64,000 nt of DNA from Sistotremastrum niveocremeum HHB9708 (lineage: Eukaryota > Basidiomycota > Agaricomycetes > Sistotremastrales > Sistotremastraceae). Positions 1 to 11,040 of the stretch are shown here, one piece after another. Both the position numbers and the translations under genes were made by a program. Each line of letters starts with the position of its first letter. Position 1 is the first letter of the stretch. The notes beneath the pieces were generated by a model that made no database searches, was not told where the DNA came from, and was given only the letters and a program-made list of their open reading frames with translations. The stretch is from positions 118,109-182,108 of the forward strand of contig KV419403.1 of the NCBI GenBank assembly GCA_001630475.1, read 5' to 3'.

Positions 1-1286
1 CGACGAAGTACTCGATGTCAATGTTGAGACATCAGACGGTTCCCCTCTCCGAACGCCGTGCCATACGGTTTGCACTTGCGTCACCGTGTACGGTTCGTCG
101 TCGTCGCCGTCTTGATGATGAGCCTGAGCGGCGACTCGCTGGCGAGAAGGTCGTGGCGCAAATGGAGGGGGGAGGGAGGGAGGAGGGAGAGGCGGCTGAG
201 ATGACCGATTGGAAGAGGGAGCATTGCGAGACTGAAAGATGGAACGTGCCGGCGCACGCTCAGGAGAAAGGGGAACGGCAGGAGGACGGGATCGGTCGAC
301 TTGGCTTCTAGAAGGAAGCGCTTGTTGGCGATGAGGGAGGGGAGAGGGGCCAGGAGCGAATTTCATCTCCTCGAGTGAGATGTTGGCCGCTTCTTCGTTG
401 ATTGAGAGGCCGGCGAACCCGAAGTGATCGTTTTCGTGCTTGGTGACGCGTGTAGGAGAAGTCGGTGGAGCATGCGAAGGGGTAGGATGATCAATGCGAG
501 AGAAGCTCACGTCGGGAGGGGGAGGAAGGCGAGGGAAGAGGGGCTCTGACTGAGCCCGCGAGGACACTGGGGGAGGGGGAGACTTGGGAGTCCTGTTGCC
601 GGGCGGTGGACGGAGAGGGCGAATGGTGGGGAGGGGACTCTTTTTGTGGGAAGGGACAGCACAAGTGAGGTCGACTTTCATATTTTTCTGTCATACTTTC
701 AGCACATTTCTGTATGGAACAGAAAAATAGACTTACTCGAATGGCCGGAGAAAACCCAACGCGCTTCCAAGTGATCATCGCTTGATCATATATGAGCGCC
801 GCTATGTCCTCTACTACGCGGTCCATATAGTCCTGTATGACGCGGTTGTTGCGAAACTGGAGGGGCAGGCGAGGCTTGACGCATTCTTTGACCTCTTCGA
901 ACGACTTCGGGCTGCCAACCGGAACGAAGGTGACTGTGAACACCGCTGTATCTTCGAAGACTGCTTTTGCGTCAATCTGTGAGTCATCAGGAAATCAAAT
1001 GAGCGACAAATGCGACAAGCCCGAAGAATCCTTCACTTACCCAGTCCTCAAGAATGGCCGCGCTTTCTCGCACATGCCATTCACGATCTACAGTCTTCCC
1101 GATATAGGCTTCATGGACCGCTTGAGATAGGTCCAGATCACGGGTCGCATCACTCATGCCAGAAAAGTTGCAGTGGATGAGCGTGCCGTTCTGTTCATGG
1201 ACGGTGGGATCCGAAAGGGGGTCGGCATAGTAAGTTGACAGCAGAGAACGGGAGGACCAGCTGTCTTTTTGAGCTTTGGGAGGCAT
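1..1286 (-). CDS. Hypothetical proline-rich protein, 3'-truncated by the window edge
   Basis: Three exons can be joined: 1286-1041, 976-737 and 687-1. Both introns have GT-AG ends (64 and 49 nt) and the frame is kept. The chosen start reads MPPKAQ. An upstream in-frame ATG at 1445 would add a hydrophobic stretch and is less likely. The first 160 or so residues look folded (motifs DLDLSQAVHEAY and FTVTFVPVGSPKSFEEVKE). The last exon is a long Pro/Ser/Arg-rich, probably disordered tail that stays open to base 1, so the C-terminus is missing. That exon has no early ATG and is easy to overlook. I do not recognise the family and assign no function. Confidence 0.6.
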
Positions 1287-1861
1287 ATCAGATGACGAAG
1301 AAGCACGAGCGAGAGCGATTATGCGTCGAACAGTTGGTGGGAGCAGACGAACAAGAGCGTGACATGTTGAAAATGTCACGCTCGGGAAGCATGAGGCGCC
1401 CGCCCAGATAGGAAAGAAGAGATAAGATGCAGACAGATTGAGCATTTATGACATGAACATTGATACAGTAGAGCATCTGGCTCGTTTTACAAGCACTAGC
1501 AATACCCAAGACCACATCGTGACGATCAGGAAAAATATTTTTTTTATTCGACTTGATATTGGTCGGTGGGCTTCAAACCGCGAGGACAACACGAGACTTT
1601 CCAATGCAGACTTAAGACAAGTCGTGGCTAGGGTCTCAACTCACCGATTCGGTTCAGTGAGGTAATAGACATTGTATCACTACCATTTCATCGTGATATG
1701 ACCCTTTCAGCTCAATACGACCTGGGCCCTTTCGAACCACATGATGTTCGACTTCTGCTTTCGCATGTCTTCAAAGGTCATTTGACCCTCACGATGGTGA
1801 GGGCCTTTCCTTATTGGTAGCTAGGATTAGAGAGGAAAACGACATTTGTATTTGTCTTCAA
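1287..1861. other. Intergenic, nothing assigned
   Basis: This holds the upstream region of the proline-rich gene and the 3' flank of the KDZ transposase remnant. Around 1778-1813 there is a short inverted repeat built on CCCTCAC/GTGAGGG. No KDZ terminal repeat or target duplication could be recognised here. Confidence 0.4.
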
Positions 1862-2180
1862 TTAGCCATATACAATCTCTTGCACTATCACGTCTACGCC
1901 ATCCGCTTCGAGTTCGTCGCCGGAGGCATCCTCTTCGGGCTCGTCCTCATCCCCCGCCCTGACCGGTGACATCCTACTACTCGCATCGGCCGTCTCCCTA
2001 TTCCCCATTCCAGTCCGAACCCCTATTGTCACGTCTCCGCTGAAACCGTCGAGTGCTTCGATGTCGAGAAGTCGATCGCTGTGGATTGTGTTAGCAGCCC
2101 CAAATCGCTTGATATGCTGAAGTAGTTGATAGGCGAGTTCGGGGTTGGAATCCTTCATCGTCCTGTACTGGTCTGCGTAG

Positions 2181-3412
2181 AGCTCCTAACGGTTCGGCTA
2201 GCCGAACCGAACCGGCGGTTTTATCGGTTCGGATGCCGGTTAAGTTTGGACGAGAAGGTACGTTCTGAACCGGCGGTTTGGAACCGCTGCTAACCGCGGC
2301 TATTCGCGGTTTGCGGGACACCACCACCAGGACGTCTGGGTCAGTCAAGCTTGCTCTATGCGTCGTCTACGCGTCCTCACGCCTCTTCCTACGCTATTCC
2401 TTTCCTATCCTCGCCACGATCTTCGATGGACTGCATTGTCACAATTGAACCAAACATTTTCCGTGAGTGTTGTTAGTTGATTGGGGTGCCATTCTGACGT
2501 GCATCCATCCGAATTGTCTCAGGTCTATGCTAGTCGTCGGTCACTAACGCAAGAACAAAATCTTTGAACTCGGAAGTGCCATATCGCCTTGAGAATCCGG
2601 AGCAGAGTGGGGCGTTGGGGCATTGTGCGTGGCTCGGGTCAAAGGTGCGTGACTCCTACACTATTCGTTATCACGTACTCATCGTAGAGCCAATTCTTTG
2701 AGTAAGCCCGCAACGACCTATATGATACTCTGTCCCTCAAACACACATTCGCTTTAATTAACCGACCCTGTCCTAATCCCGTCGGCTTCCCGACTGCATC
2801 GTCCCCCTGGCACGCGCCACCCCGCTCTCCCTCGTCCTTCCAGACCTACGCAGGACCACGGCCCCATCGATGTCTCTGCATCTCGTCAATGCTTCCAGAA
2901 CAACACAGGCCTTCAACAGTCACTTAAGCTCTGTCACCGAGACACAAGTTGCCGAAACCCACCCTTGTCAAACGACTTTTCATCCGGTCCGTTCGTGAAG
3001 TTCTCTGGCTATCGTTTTCATGTTCTCGTCCTACCATTCACGCTCCCCGTCATCTATCGAGTATGTACAAACCTCAGTACCTGCCAACGCTTGCCAGCAC
3101 CTCGTTCCGTACCAAGTCGGCAGCCTGTCCTTGCTTAGTCAGACTACGTCGACATTGGGTGCAGATGCAAATGAGATTCCAGAGAGTGAAGGAACATCAG
3201 AAACGATGTATTGGCGTATATATAATGTTCTCTGTACACTGAAATGCATGCTGTCTTAGCTCATCGTATATATATAATCGTGTACCTGCAAACCGCGGTT
3301 AACAGCGAATATTCGCGGTTTCAAACCGATCGGATCGGATCTGCCGTTTGGCCGTCGGTTTTCCTCGGTTTTCGCAACCGATCCGATCCGATCCGAACCG
3401 TTAGGAGCTCTA
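2181..3412. mobile_element. Non-autonomous hAT-type transposon inside the KDZ gene
   Basis: The ends are a perfect 20-bp inverted repeat: TAGAGCTCCTAACGGTTCGG at 2181-2200 and its reverse complement at 3393-3412. A perfect 8-bp duplication GGTCTGCG flanks it at 2173-2180 and 3413-3420. Eight-bp duplications and a TAGAG-type tip are hAT features. Both ends carry clusters of AACCG/CGGTT and GATCCG units, the usual form of hAT subterminal transposase-binding repeats. No transposase is encoded in the 1.23 kb, so it would depend on a relative elsewhere. The middle holds gene-like sequence that may have been captured (see 2358-2700). Confidence 0.93.
2358..2700 (+). pseudogene. Possible captured gene fragment inside the hAT element
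   Basis: An ATG at 2358 opens a frame to 2462. A GT-AG intron-like gap follows at 2463-2522 (60 nt), then a second coding-looking stretch ending at 2644. A second gap at 2645-2687 (43 nt) starts GTGCGT and ends GTAG. The translation after the second junction reads SQFFE and then meets a stop, and the middle exon needs a one-base frame change near 2566. The pattern resembles a short host gene segment with its introns carried by a transposon, as in Pack-type elements. I do not recognise the source gene, and chance is a real alternative. Confidence 0.25.
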
Positions 3413-6176
3413 GGTCTGCGAGAAAGGCCTCTTCTTCCACGATGTACGTCTTCAAGCGCCGATATTCGATGTTCAGGCGCTTAACTTCTTCTCGTGCTCG
3501 TTCGAGTTTGTAATGAAGTCTTGAAGCCTCGCGAACCGAGGGCTTTGTCCATGGTTTCTTGAGAATGCCGCGTCGACTGAGACGAAGAATGTCGAATTCG
3601 CCAATGTAAGCGCATTCCATGATTTCTTGTGCATCGAATGTTGGACGAGGGGGGACGAAGTCGGAAGCAAGGGAGTTGTACTGTTCGAGAGCGGTTTTGA
3701 TAGCTTGTTGGCGTGTAGTCAAGGCCTTGCTGATGTGTTGACGGAGCTTATAGCCTTCATGCAATGATTAGAAACCTCTTCGCAGAGTAGACTAGTTTAT
3801 GAGCGGCGTACCTGTTCCTGCTTGCCCCTGCCTTGCCAATTCAAATATCCGCGACACTACCAGCGACTCCAGACGGTCCAACGCCTCCAGAAACTCCTCT
3901 TCCCTATGCAGAGCTGCCCCTTCCTTCCATTCCTTCGACCCCGGCTTCCATCGTTCGCTGATCTCCAACTTCTCTTCCAGCTCTTCCGCCGCCCCCTGAA
4001 GGGTCAAGAACGCGTCTTGACCCTTCACCCACGCATTTCCGATCTCTAAAACCGCAGCTTCGTCGGCCGATTTCTTCTTTGTCTTCTTGAATTTGCCACC
4101 GGATGTTGACTTGAGCTTTCGGGATGCGGCCTTGTATTTCGTACTTTTCTGTAATCAGTCTTACAAGTATAAAACAAAAACTTTGGAAACTCACTCGGCT
4201 TCTCGAAGCTTGACCAGTGTGCGGAAGTACGTTACCCGTAAATCGACCGCAAGATCGTCGTCGTCGTCACGATTGAGGTAATCACTCTCCTCCTTCAGCC
4301 AAATATCGAATTGCGCCGTGTCGGTGATCTGAGCGTGAGCCATGGCGTCGGCTAGGAGTGAGGGGTGGGTGTTGAGAATGGCGATCGCATCTTTGTAGCG
4401 ACGGAGGATGAACTGGCCTTCAAACGGTATATGTCAGTAGAGAAATTGAGTAAAATAACCAAGACTCACTGCTTTCGATATACCTCTCCTCATTCCAGTT
4501 TCGAAAGTATCGGTAAATCAGTTGCTGACGGTGGAAACGGGAGGCAAGACGTGTGCAACGGGCAACGGCGTTAGATTGAGAGAACACGTGCTCACAGCCT
4601 TCGAAATTCTCTAATCCGGCCCCTTTGACATAAAGCGGACTCCAATCGATCCCGCAGCTCCGGGCATGGCCTCCACCGTGGAATAATCCAACGACGAATC
4701 GGGTGAGAGCGTTCATCAGACGAGGGCCGAGAATTCGACTGTCGTGAGCGCTCTGCGAAACTCCGCACCCGATATCGTACCCGATCAGAATGGGCCCTGG
4801 AAGTAAATCCAGGAGCTCATTCAGGACAGCGAAAGGATACTTAAACCTGCAATAGATAGCATTGTAAAAATATGTTAATATAGAGGATTCACTGTGTGAC
4901 ACTCACTTCTCGCCGCTCTCGACCATATCGCAAAACGCTAGCGCAGCTTCGTGCCGACAAGATGCTAGGAACAGGCCGGTCTCACTAAATCCGCCCTTAC
5001 CCTTCTTTTTGGAATCGTCCGCTAAGTTCTTCCATCGGTCTGGACACGGTGATGGCTTTTTAGGGATTTCCTGATCATTCTATAGAACTTATCAACGATA
5101 ATATACCCAAATAGAGCCATGGTTACCACATTTCCCACCACCGGTTCCTTGGTCGGTTCCTTTCCCTTCCCCTTCGCTTTCGACTTCAAATCATCTTCGA
5201 ACACGTCAACAGTTTCCCTGTCAAGATATATCGGATCATATATCTGCCGAGAATCCGTTCTTTCGATGGATTCCCTTTCTCCGGCTTCGTTGGGTTCCTT
5301 CGCTAATCGCTTCATCCTCGCTAGCGAATTATTTCCATCTATAGCGATTTCTGTGCCGAAAGTCAGCTCAGGCTCATCTCGAAGAACGTAGGAACACGGT
5401 ATGCATGCATGCCGGATGTTCCAATACTTGTCTGTTCGTCCTAGCGCTGACTGCATCCGCTGTTCGATTCGGCGTTGAAGTTCGAGGTAGGTATCGATGG
5501 CGACGGAGAATTGATTGCGGTAAGACGGACGGAACGCGGTCTGCTCGAAGTAAACGTAGGGTAGTAGTAGTAGGACAAATGAAGACTTACGCAATTCATA
5601 TAACATAGTGTCTTGACGAAAGCTTGGATGCTAAGTTGCGGACATCGATTAGTGAGCGCGACGAAATATTGTAAGACACGGAATGATATTCCGTATGCTG
5701 GATTGTCGGGGGAGGTGGCCATGAATCCATAGCGTGCCATGAGGACTACGGAGTTCATGTCTGGATCGCTCGAGTCTTCAGGGAAAATGACTTGTTTCGC
5801 GCCTACAGCATGTACGATTGTGAGAACGAATGCATGATACGATATGGAGTAAAGACGCACCAAATAGCTGTATAACCCTCGATCCACGTCCATCGTCGTC
5901 TTCCGCTATCTCCAATCCGATCGTGTCGTCAATGTTCGTACTACTTCGCGACCAGTGAAGGTACGCGTCCGTTAGCGGTTCGAAAATCCTCCGCCAAGCT
6001 TGATTCTGGCGTTCAGTGCGATCGCGTCGATCTCGATTATCTTGCCGTTTATAGCTATGAGTTCAAGACATCAAAGAATGTCAGAAGAAGAAGAAGAGCG
6101 ATCAATTAGTAGTACGCACTGGGTTTCAATCGATTGAAGTCCAAGCACTTCGTGAACCATTCTTGCCGCTTCCGCC

Positions 6177-6691
6177 TAGGGTTTTAAGGTCCAGTCATGA
6201 CTGGACCTTGGCCCTTTTTTCTCATGACCGGCAACTGCCGGTCCGGTTGCGGACCCTATTTTTGCATGACTGGCAGCTGCAACTGGTTGCAGGGTCTAAC
6301 AACCAGTCACAAAAAGACCAGTTGCCTGACCAGTCATGGGCAGCAACTGAGGTCATAACTGGTATAAACCACTATTTTATTCATTTATATATTGTTTTTG
6401 GGTCTTATCAGTGGTCATATAGTGTCTAGTAATACTTAATAACACTATATAATGCAATATATGATGAAAACAAGGGTATAAAGACCCACTTGAGACCCAA
6501 AATACCCTGTGACCACTCTGTTTGGGGACCCTTAAGGGTCCTCAGTTGCAACCACGGTTGCGACTGGTTACAACTGCAGTTGCCAGTTGCCTAATCTTCA
6601 GAAATCCAAAAGACTGCAACTGCAGGTCCAGTCACAACCTGACTGCAACTGCGGTTTTTTGCAGTCACATGGACTGGACCTTAAAACCCTA
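6177..6691. mobile_element. hAT-type MITE (515 bp) inside the KDZ gene
   Basis: The inverted ends begin TAGGGTTTTAAGGTCCAGTC (6177-6196), matched by the reverse complement ending at 6691. A perfect 8-bp duplication CTTCCGCC lies at 6169-6176 and 6692-6699. The interior is full of CAGTTGC/GCAACTG and GACTGG units in both orientations, forming long subterminal arrays, around an AT-rich core at about 6355-6480. No protein is encoded. A second copy begins at 63893 and matches the right-hand 108 bp of this one with only about four differences, so the family was active recently. Confidence 0.93.
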
Positions 6692-7083
6692 CTTCCGCCG
6701 ACCCATCCGTCTCAAGGTCCTCCCAGTCTTCTTCGTGATCTGCACCTCCTATTCCCATATCCATCTCGTAATCCATCGTAGCTCCGTCAGCATCCGTCGG
6801 GACAACCTGGTTCTCGCGAATGATCTCCCTTTCGCTCTGAGTACTTTCTGCGAGAATCAATCGAGTCAGTAGCATAGATAGTATAGAATGACAATCTAAA
6901 AGAATGAAACATACATTTGAGGAGATCAGCGCGAGCTCGGCGTGAGCTCGCGAAGGCGGCTTGCAGCACCTTTGGCGTAAAGACTTGCTGCTTGGTCCGA
7001 ACGGCAGTCCCATGGGTTGACAAAGATGGGGTACTCCCCCTTACGAGTGTTGCTCGACTCTTCTTGATTCGAGTAGGACCCAT

Positions 7084-8393
7084 TGGTCGATGTGGAGGGC
7101 AGGGGACAGCGAGCGTAGAGAACCGAAGCGAGAGCACGTGATGTTGTGTACAGCATGTTGAAGTAGGGTCGCGCCTGTATAGAAAAGTATTATTCAAAAA
7201 TAGAGTGCATATTCGGATAGTACGCATCTGTAGGTGTCCGGCAATATATATATGTTGGGGGTTTGATGGAGGAATGGGCGGGGGAGCGTGCTCGCTGTCG
7301 GCAACGACGAGGACGATAGGCGGGGCGGAGTCGGGATGTGGGGCGGATAGCCGGCGGGATCAAGCGGCGGCACGTAAGCGAAGGGGCGGAAGGCGTTGGG
7401 GCCTCAGGGTTCGCGCCGAGACTCAACGCCCGGCACGGAGCGATGTTGAGCTAAGCGAGGTCGATCCGATGACGAGGACGTGCCGTGTGCCTGAAAGGGC
7501 CTAAGGCCGAGGACCGAGAGTCTATTAGGATATTGAATATTATATTCTATTTTCCGGAGGGACTTAGTGGTTTTGAAATGCAAGGTATTTGCGGTATAAA
7601 CCATGGTATCATGGTATATTCACTAACCTATCTAATGAGACTACATTATACGTATATACAGTATGGTCTAGTATGGTATTAGTATGTGGGACCTATAGGT
7701 GTGATCACCTTACTCCCTCAGCTGTTGTACTGCACTCTTTCTTCAAAGTCCGTCCTCATCGGACTCTGAATCGTGGCTATATAATCCAGCACATTTTCAA
7801 ACTCCGTTTCCCCAGACTGAGACGCTTCTCCACTCTCACCTACGGCAATGCGTAGGGCTCGCTGACCGTGCAAACGAGACAAATCAATTGGTACTGGGAT
7901 TTATCCCGGGTCAAGTGACCACTCACGCCCCGCAAGGGCAGTGGCTGGTCCACCAATTGTAGGGCTAAATGACGTGCAGGACTGGCTGCGTTGCTTCGTC
8001 GTAAGATGGGGCACTTTCCTTCTGTTTTGGGGGGAATGTAAAAGACGTGTATCATGGGGTGTGGGTCGGAGGTTGAGGGTCAAAGGGACTCTCCTTCCGA
8101 ATTCCTTGATCGTAAGTCAGAAGACCTCCTGGTCTTCTGCAGACGCTGAAGTCTCAGTCTCTCTCCCTATCCTAGTTTGGGAGAGATCGTCGGTCACTGG
8201 CGTAGCTCGAGAACTATGCAGAGACCACCGATAGCAATTCATATAGTATATCGTCTTCACTACAGTACATTTCCCTGTATTTCCATGAATTATTCTCTAA
8301 TATAACATGCGCGACTCAGTAGCAGGCTTTGTTCAATCAATCTCATGAGCTCGGAAACACACTGTAACACAGTACTTCTTAGGCTGACAAACA
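7084..8393. other. Intergenic, KDZ upstream flank
   Basis: This contains the upstream region of the KDZ remnant: a GC-rich stretch at about 7260-7450, then AT-rich sequence at about 7520-7700. No KDZ terminus, second gene or RNA gene was recognised. A small perfect-arm hairpin, GAAGACCTCCTGGTCTTC, lies near 8119-8136. Open frames here are short and lack gene-like splice structure. Confidence 0.4.
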
Positions 8394-8794
8394 TCAACAT
8401 TTAATTCGCAAAAGCTCCAGATAAGCTGGACGTTTCAACGAGCGGTGCCCCCGAATCAAATAGGGAGCGTGATATCCACGCCTGCGAGTGGAGCTTATGA
8501 AACAGGATGAGTGAACCGGAGATATTTTACATCGATAAAAACGGGACCAACATGAGATGCCAAGATCAGTCGCTGTCACCAACATATGGTCAGAACAGAG
8601 AAGCAGAAGACAAAAGGAATGTTCTCACTACCGTCGGCAGTCACTGACAAGCCCACACCGTCTGGCAAGCTCGCGTCGATTGTAATGACCCCATCATCTT
8701 CGCTCGATTGGGAGATCGGAATTGGCATCGAAGAGATACCGGAGAAAAGAGACAAGACGAGGGAGAAGATAGATAACTTTGTGGGGCAGCGCAT
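8394..8794 (-). CDS. Candidate small secreted protein (113 residues)
   Basis: Two exons, 8794-8632 and 8572-8394, are joined by a 59-nt GT-AG intron and give 113 residues plus a stop. The N-terminus MRCPTKLSIFSLVLSLFSGISS is a convincing secretion signal: basic start, hydrophobic core, small residues before the likely cut. The mature part has an acidic, Thr/Ser-rich start and a basic C-terminal half with four cysteines (SCWSRFYRC, SSCF, IKC). A TATAAAA box sits 41 nt upstream of the start codon. Without the splice the frame would end at 72 residues. No family is recognised. Small secreted proteins of this kind are often involved in surface or host interaction, but that is only an inference. 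Confidence 0.45.
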
Positions 8795-8834
8795 GTTTGC
8801 TGATCTGCACGTACGTACAGCGGCCGACGGCTTC

Positions 8835-8841
8835 TTTTATA
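8835..8841 (-). promoter_or_regulatory. TATA box of the small secreted protein gene
   Basis: TATAAAA reads on the minus strand at 8841-8835, preceded by GC and followed by GAAG. It lies 41 nt upstream of the ATG at 8794, which would leave a short 5' leader of about 10-15 nt if transcription starts some 30 nt downstream. Confidence 0.45.
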
Positions 8842-8842
8842 G

Positions 8843-9831
8843 CATCCTGATCTTCAAGCTTCGAGATTCGCGTATGCATCATTGATCTTCGTTAACCCGA
8901 AAAAAGCGCATGACTTCGCGAAAATAGATGAGCCAGATGCATCGTTGACAGCGTTCAGCGTTCAGCGTTCAGGTTCGGGGTCGCCCTACGGACTGTCAGG
9001 ACTGACGTACTCAGTAAGACCACTCGAAGACATGTGGACGGACGAGCTGACGGACGTCACGGTGGAGAAGGTAACCAACGAAGGGACAGGATGTCATCGC
9101 GGAAAGTGTTCAACCTGGCGCTACGTAGGTCGATTGTCCATCAATTAGAACTTGAATGGGTGTCACCGCCGACGTTCCACATTGCATCCGAGCTTGAGAA
9201 TCAGGATACTGTTATGCATGAGTTCGAACATAAGGATACGCATCGTCCCACATATTGTCAAGACACGACAAGCGTCGCCTGTCGAGATGTCATGATGACA
9301 TTATCGCATATCGGGGAGTACGCTGAGCGCTCGCCTGCCAATCAATTGCTGTCGGCGCCAACGTCGCAGTCGGGAACGTATTGTACAGTACACAGAAGCC
9401 AACTGCTGCCACATTGGTTATAGCCTTGAAGGTATCCCTAAGGTTTTCGAAGTGGTTTGATTCACATGGAGAGTTTGACAAGCTTAAGACTGCGAGACCC
9501 GATAAGCAATAGACCAGGAGCGTCGACGTCGCGTTGAGACGCGTCGAGATGACATCGCGATTGAGAGAGGCTCGGCCCGCTTGGAGACGCAAGCCCGAGC
9601 CGCGGCAGTGCCAGGGGTCTCGTAGTAGTAGCGACTTCCCCCGAGCCCCCGTCCACCATTTACGGCGCGCCTGAGTTCAATAGTTCTCGAGATTTAGGAC
9701 TCAACGCGTTTGGATATCGATATCAAGAAGGGTATGACAACATGGCTCAGACGAACCCATTGACGAGAAACTCGCGCATTACAAAAAGAAAAGAAAATCC
9801 TCGTGCTCAGAACACCCAGCTCATAACAGCT
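8843..9831. other. Intergenic, no confident gene
   Basis: Overlapping open frames of 129 residues (plus, 9034-9423) and 100 residues (minus, 9290-9592) occupy this stretch. Neither has a recognisable domain or splice support, so I leave both uncalled. The right end is the 3' flank of ATG5. Confidence 0.35.
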
Positions 9832-11040
9832 TCACTTCTCCAGACCGATACAAACGTTTACCCATCCATCTGCGCCGCTCATACAAGCGCCCAGCCATGC
9901 CATTTCGCAATCCAACGGTGCAATGACGCCTTGGATCAAGGCGAATGCGAGATTAGACTTCGGCGCGTTCGGATCGACGGGACTCAGCGAACTCGTCGGT
10001 GAAGGTTTGAAGAGTAAAGGAAGCTGAGCAGAGAGAAAGAGACTGAGAGAATGTGGAAGACCTGTAAAAGAATGAATACTGTATATCCAACTTATAGGTT
10101 TGCCGACCTACCATCTTCCAGGAAAGGTGGCACGAGATCTTGAATCACAGGGCCATCAGGCAGGTATATCCGCACCGGTACGCTGCGAACCGAGTATGCG
10201 TTATCACGATCGGATCCACTGGGAGGTTGTGTGGATGCCGGACGAGACGAGGGTGCTGGGAGTGTTGGTGACGAAGGATTAGGCGTGAGGGGCGGTGCGA
10301 GAGGATTCGGTGAAGGGGCAATCTTCGATGCTATACGCCAGAAATCATCGAAATTGTCTGCGCGATGCGTCAATGTAGAGTTCCGATAGGAAAGACGCAA
10401 GAAAGACACTCACGTTCCACAATGCCCTCCCAGAGTCCATCCTGGTCTTCCTTTCGAAGACTTGTGACGCGCTTAGTATTCCCCCATCTCAAGAAATCAG
10501 CCTCTTTCAGTTGCCCCATGAACGATTGTTTACAAGTCTCGATAGACGGTGTAAACAGGAGCTTGTCGGTAGGAGGGGACGCAAGGTGCAGTATGATAGT
10601 GAATGGTTTCATTTGAAAGTCAGGCGCAGGATGCGCGACGAGGTGCAAATCGTATAAAAGACCAACAGGCCAGTGCCTTATGCGATTTAGGAAATGGAAT
10701 GAGGACTTGTCGTCATTCCATCAATGCCGAAGCCGAATATATAACTTGAATGGACGTACCACTTCAGCAAAGCCCCGCCTTCGGCTTCGAACCACCAATC
10801 ATCAGTCTTCATGTCCTTCGCGGATGCCTCGTCCAGAACGAGATCGAACAGAAATGTCTTGACCTCCTGGATGAGGAGGGGTAGATAGCTGACTCGAGGC
10901 GCACGGATGTAGAACGATTCAAGAGTTCTATCAGAGCCGGCTGGCAGCTCCTTAGAGTCTATCTTGACCTCGATCGGTACTGTTCCATCCCAGCATAATC
11001 GTCTGAATAGCGTGGTCGCCGTTGGGGTCGATGAAGCCAT
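9832..11040 (-). CDS. ATG5: Autophagy protein 5
   Basis: Four exons, 11040-10760, 10676-10414, 10357-10112 and 10061-9832, give 339 residues. ATG5 is joined covalently to ATG12. With ATG16 it forms the E3-like complex that places ATG8 on phosphatidylethanolamine at the growing autophagosome. The first ubiquitin-like part has LFRRLCWDGTVPIEVKI and APRVSYLPLLIQEVK. HWPVGLLYDL follows across the first splice. The helical segment FMGQLKEADFLRWG carries the lysine (about residue 151) in the position of the ATG12 acceptor. Then come NFDDFWRIASKI, SVPVRIYLPDG, and the C-terminal ubiquitin-like end with IQGVIAPLDCEMAWL. A Pro/Ser-rich linker at about 195-220 is a fungal-type insertion. The gene is head to head with the F-box gene, 228 bp apart. 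Confidence 0.95.

Larger units (their letters stand above)
1862..7083 (-). pseudogene. KDZ (Kyakuja-Dileera-Zisupton) transposase, interrupted by two hAT insertions
   Basis: Runs from an ATG at 7083 to a TAA at 1864-1862. Family hallmarks appear in order. The N-terminal basic region has RRDRTERQNQAW and EPLTDAYLHW. A middle segment has FVALTNRCPQLSIQAFVKTLCY. Next comes PDRWKNLADDSKKK with GGFSETGLFLASCRH. The core has GPILIGYDIGCG, FHGGGHARSCG, GLENFEGCEHVFSQSN and FRNWNEERY. The C-terminal helical part has LEALDRLESLVVSRIFEL, YKLRQHI and PWTKPSVREASR. Elements at 2181-3412 and 6177-6691 sit inside coding exons, and removing each with one target copy restores the frame. At two other junctions the simplest splice fails: near 6915/6845 it makes a TAA, and near 4195/4148 the frame is off by one. 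The gene is therefore probably dead, although alternative splicing is not excluded. Cut-and-paste transposases of this family are common in mushroom genomes. Confidence 0.88.

Noticed and set aside
2949-3242. 97-residue frame inside the hAT element as a transposase
   Set aside because: No hAT dimerisation or catalytic motif is visible and the frame is short.
9034-9592. Two overlapping frames on opposite strands near 9.0-9.6 kb
   Set aside because: Neither has a domain or intron support and at most one could be real.
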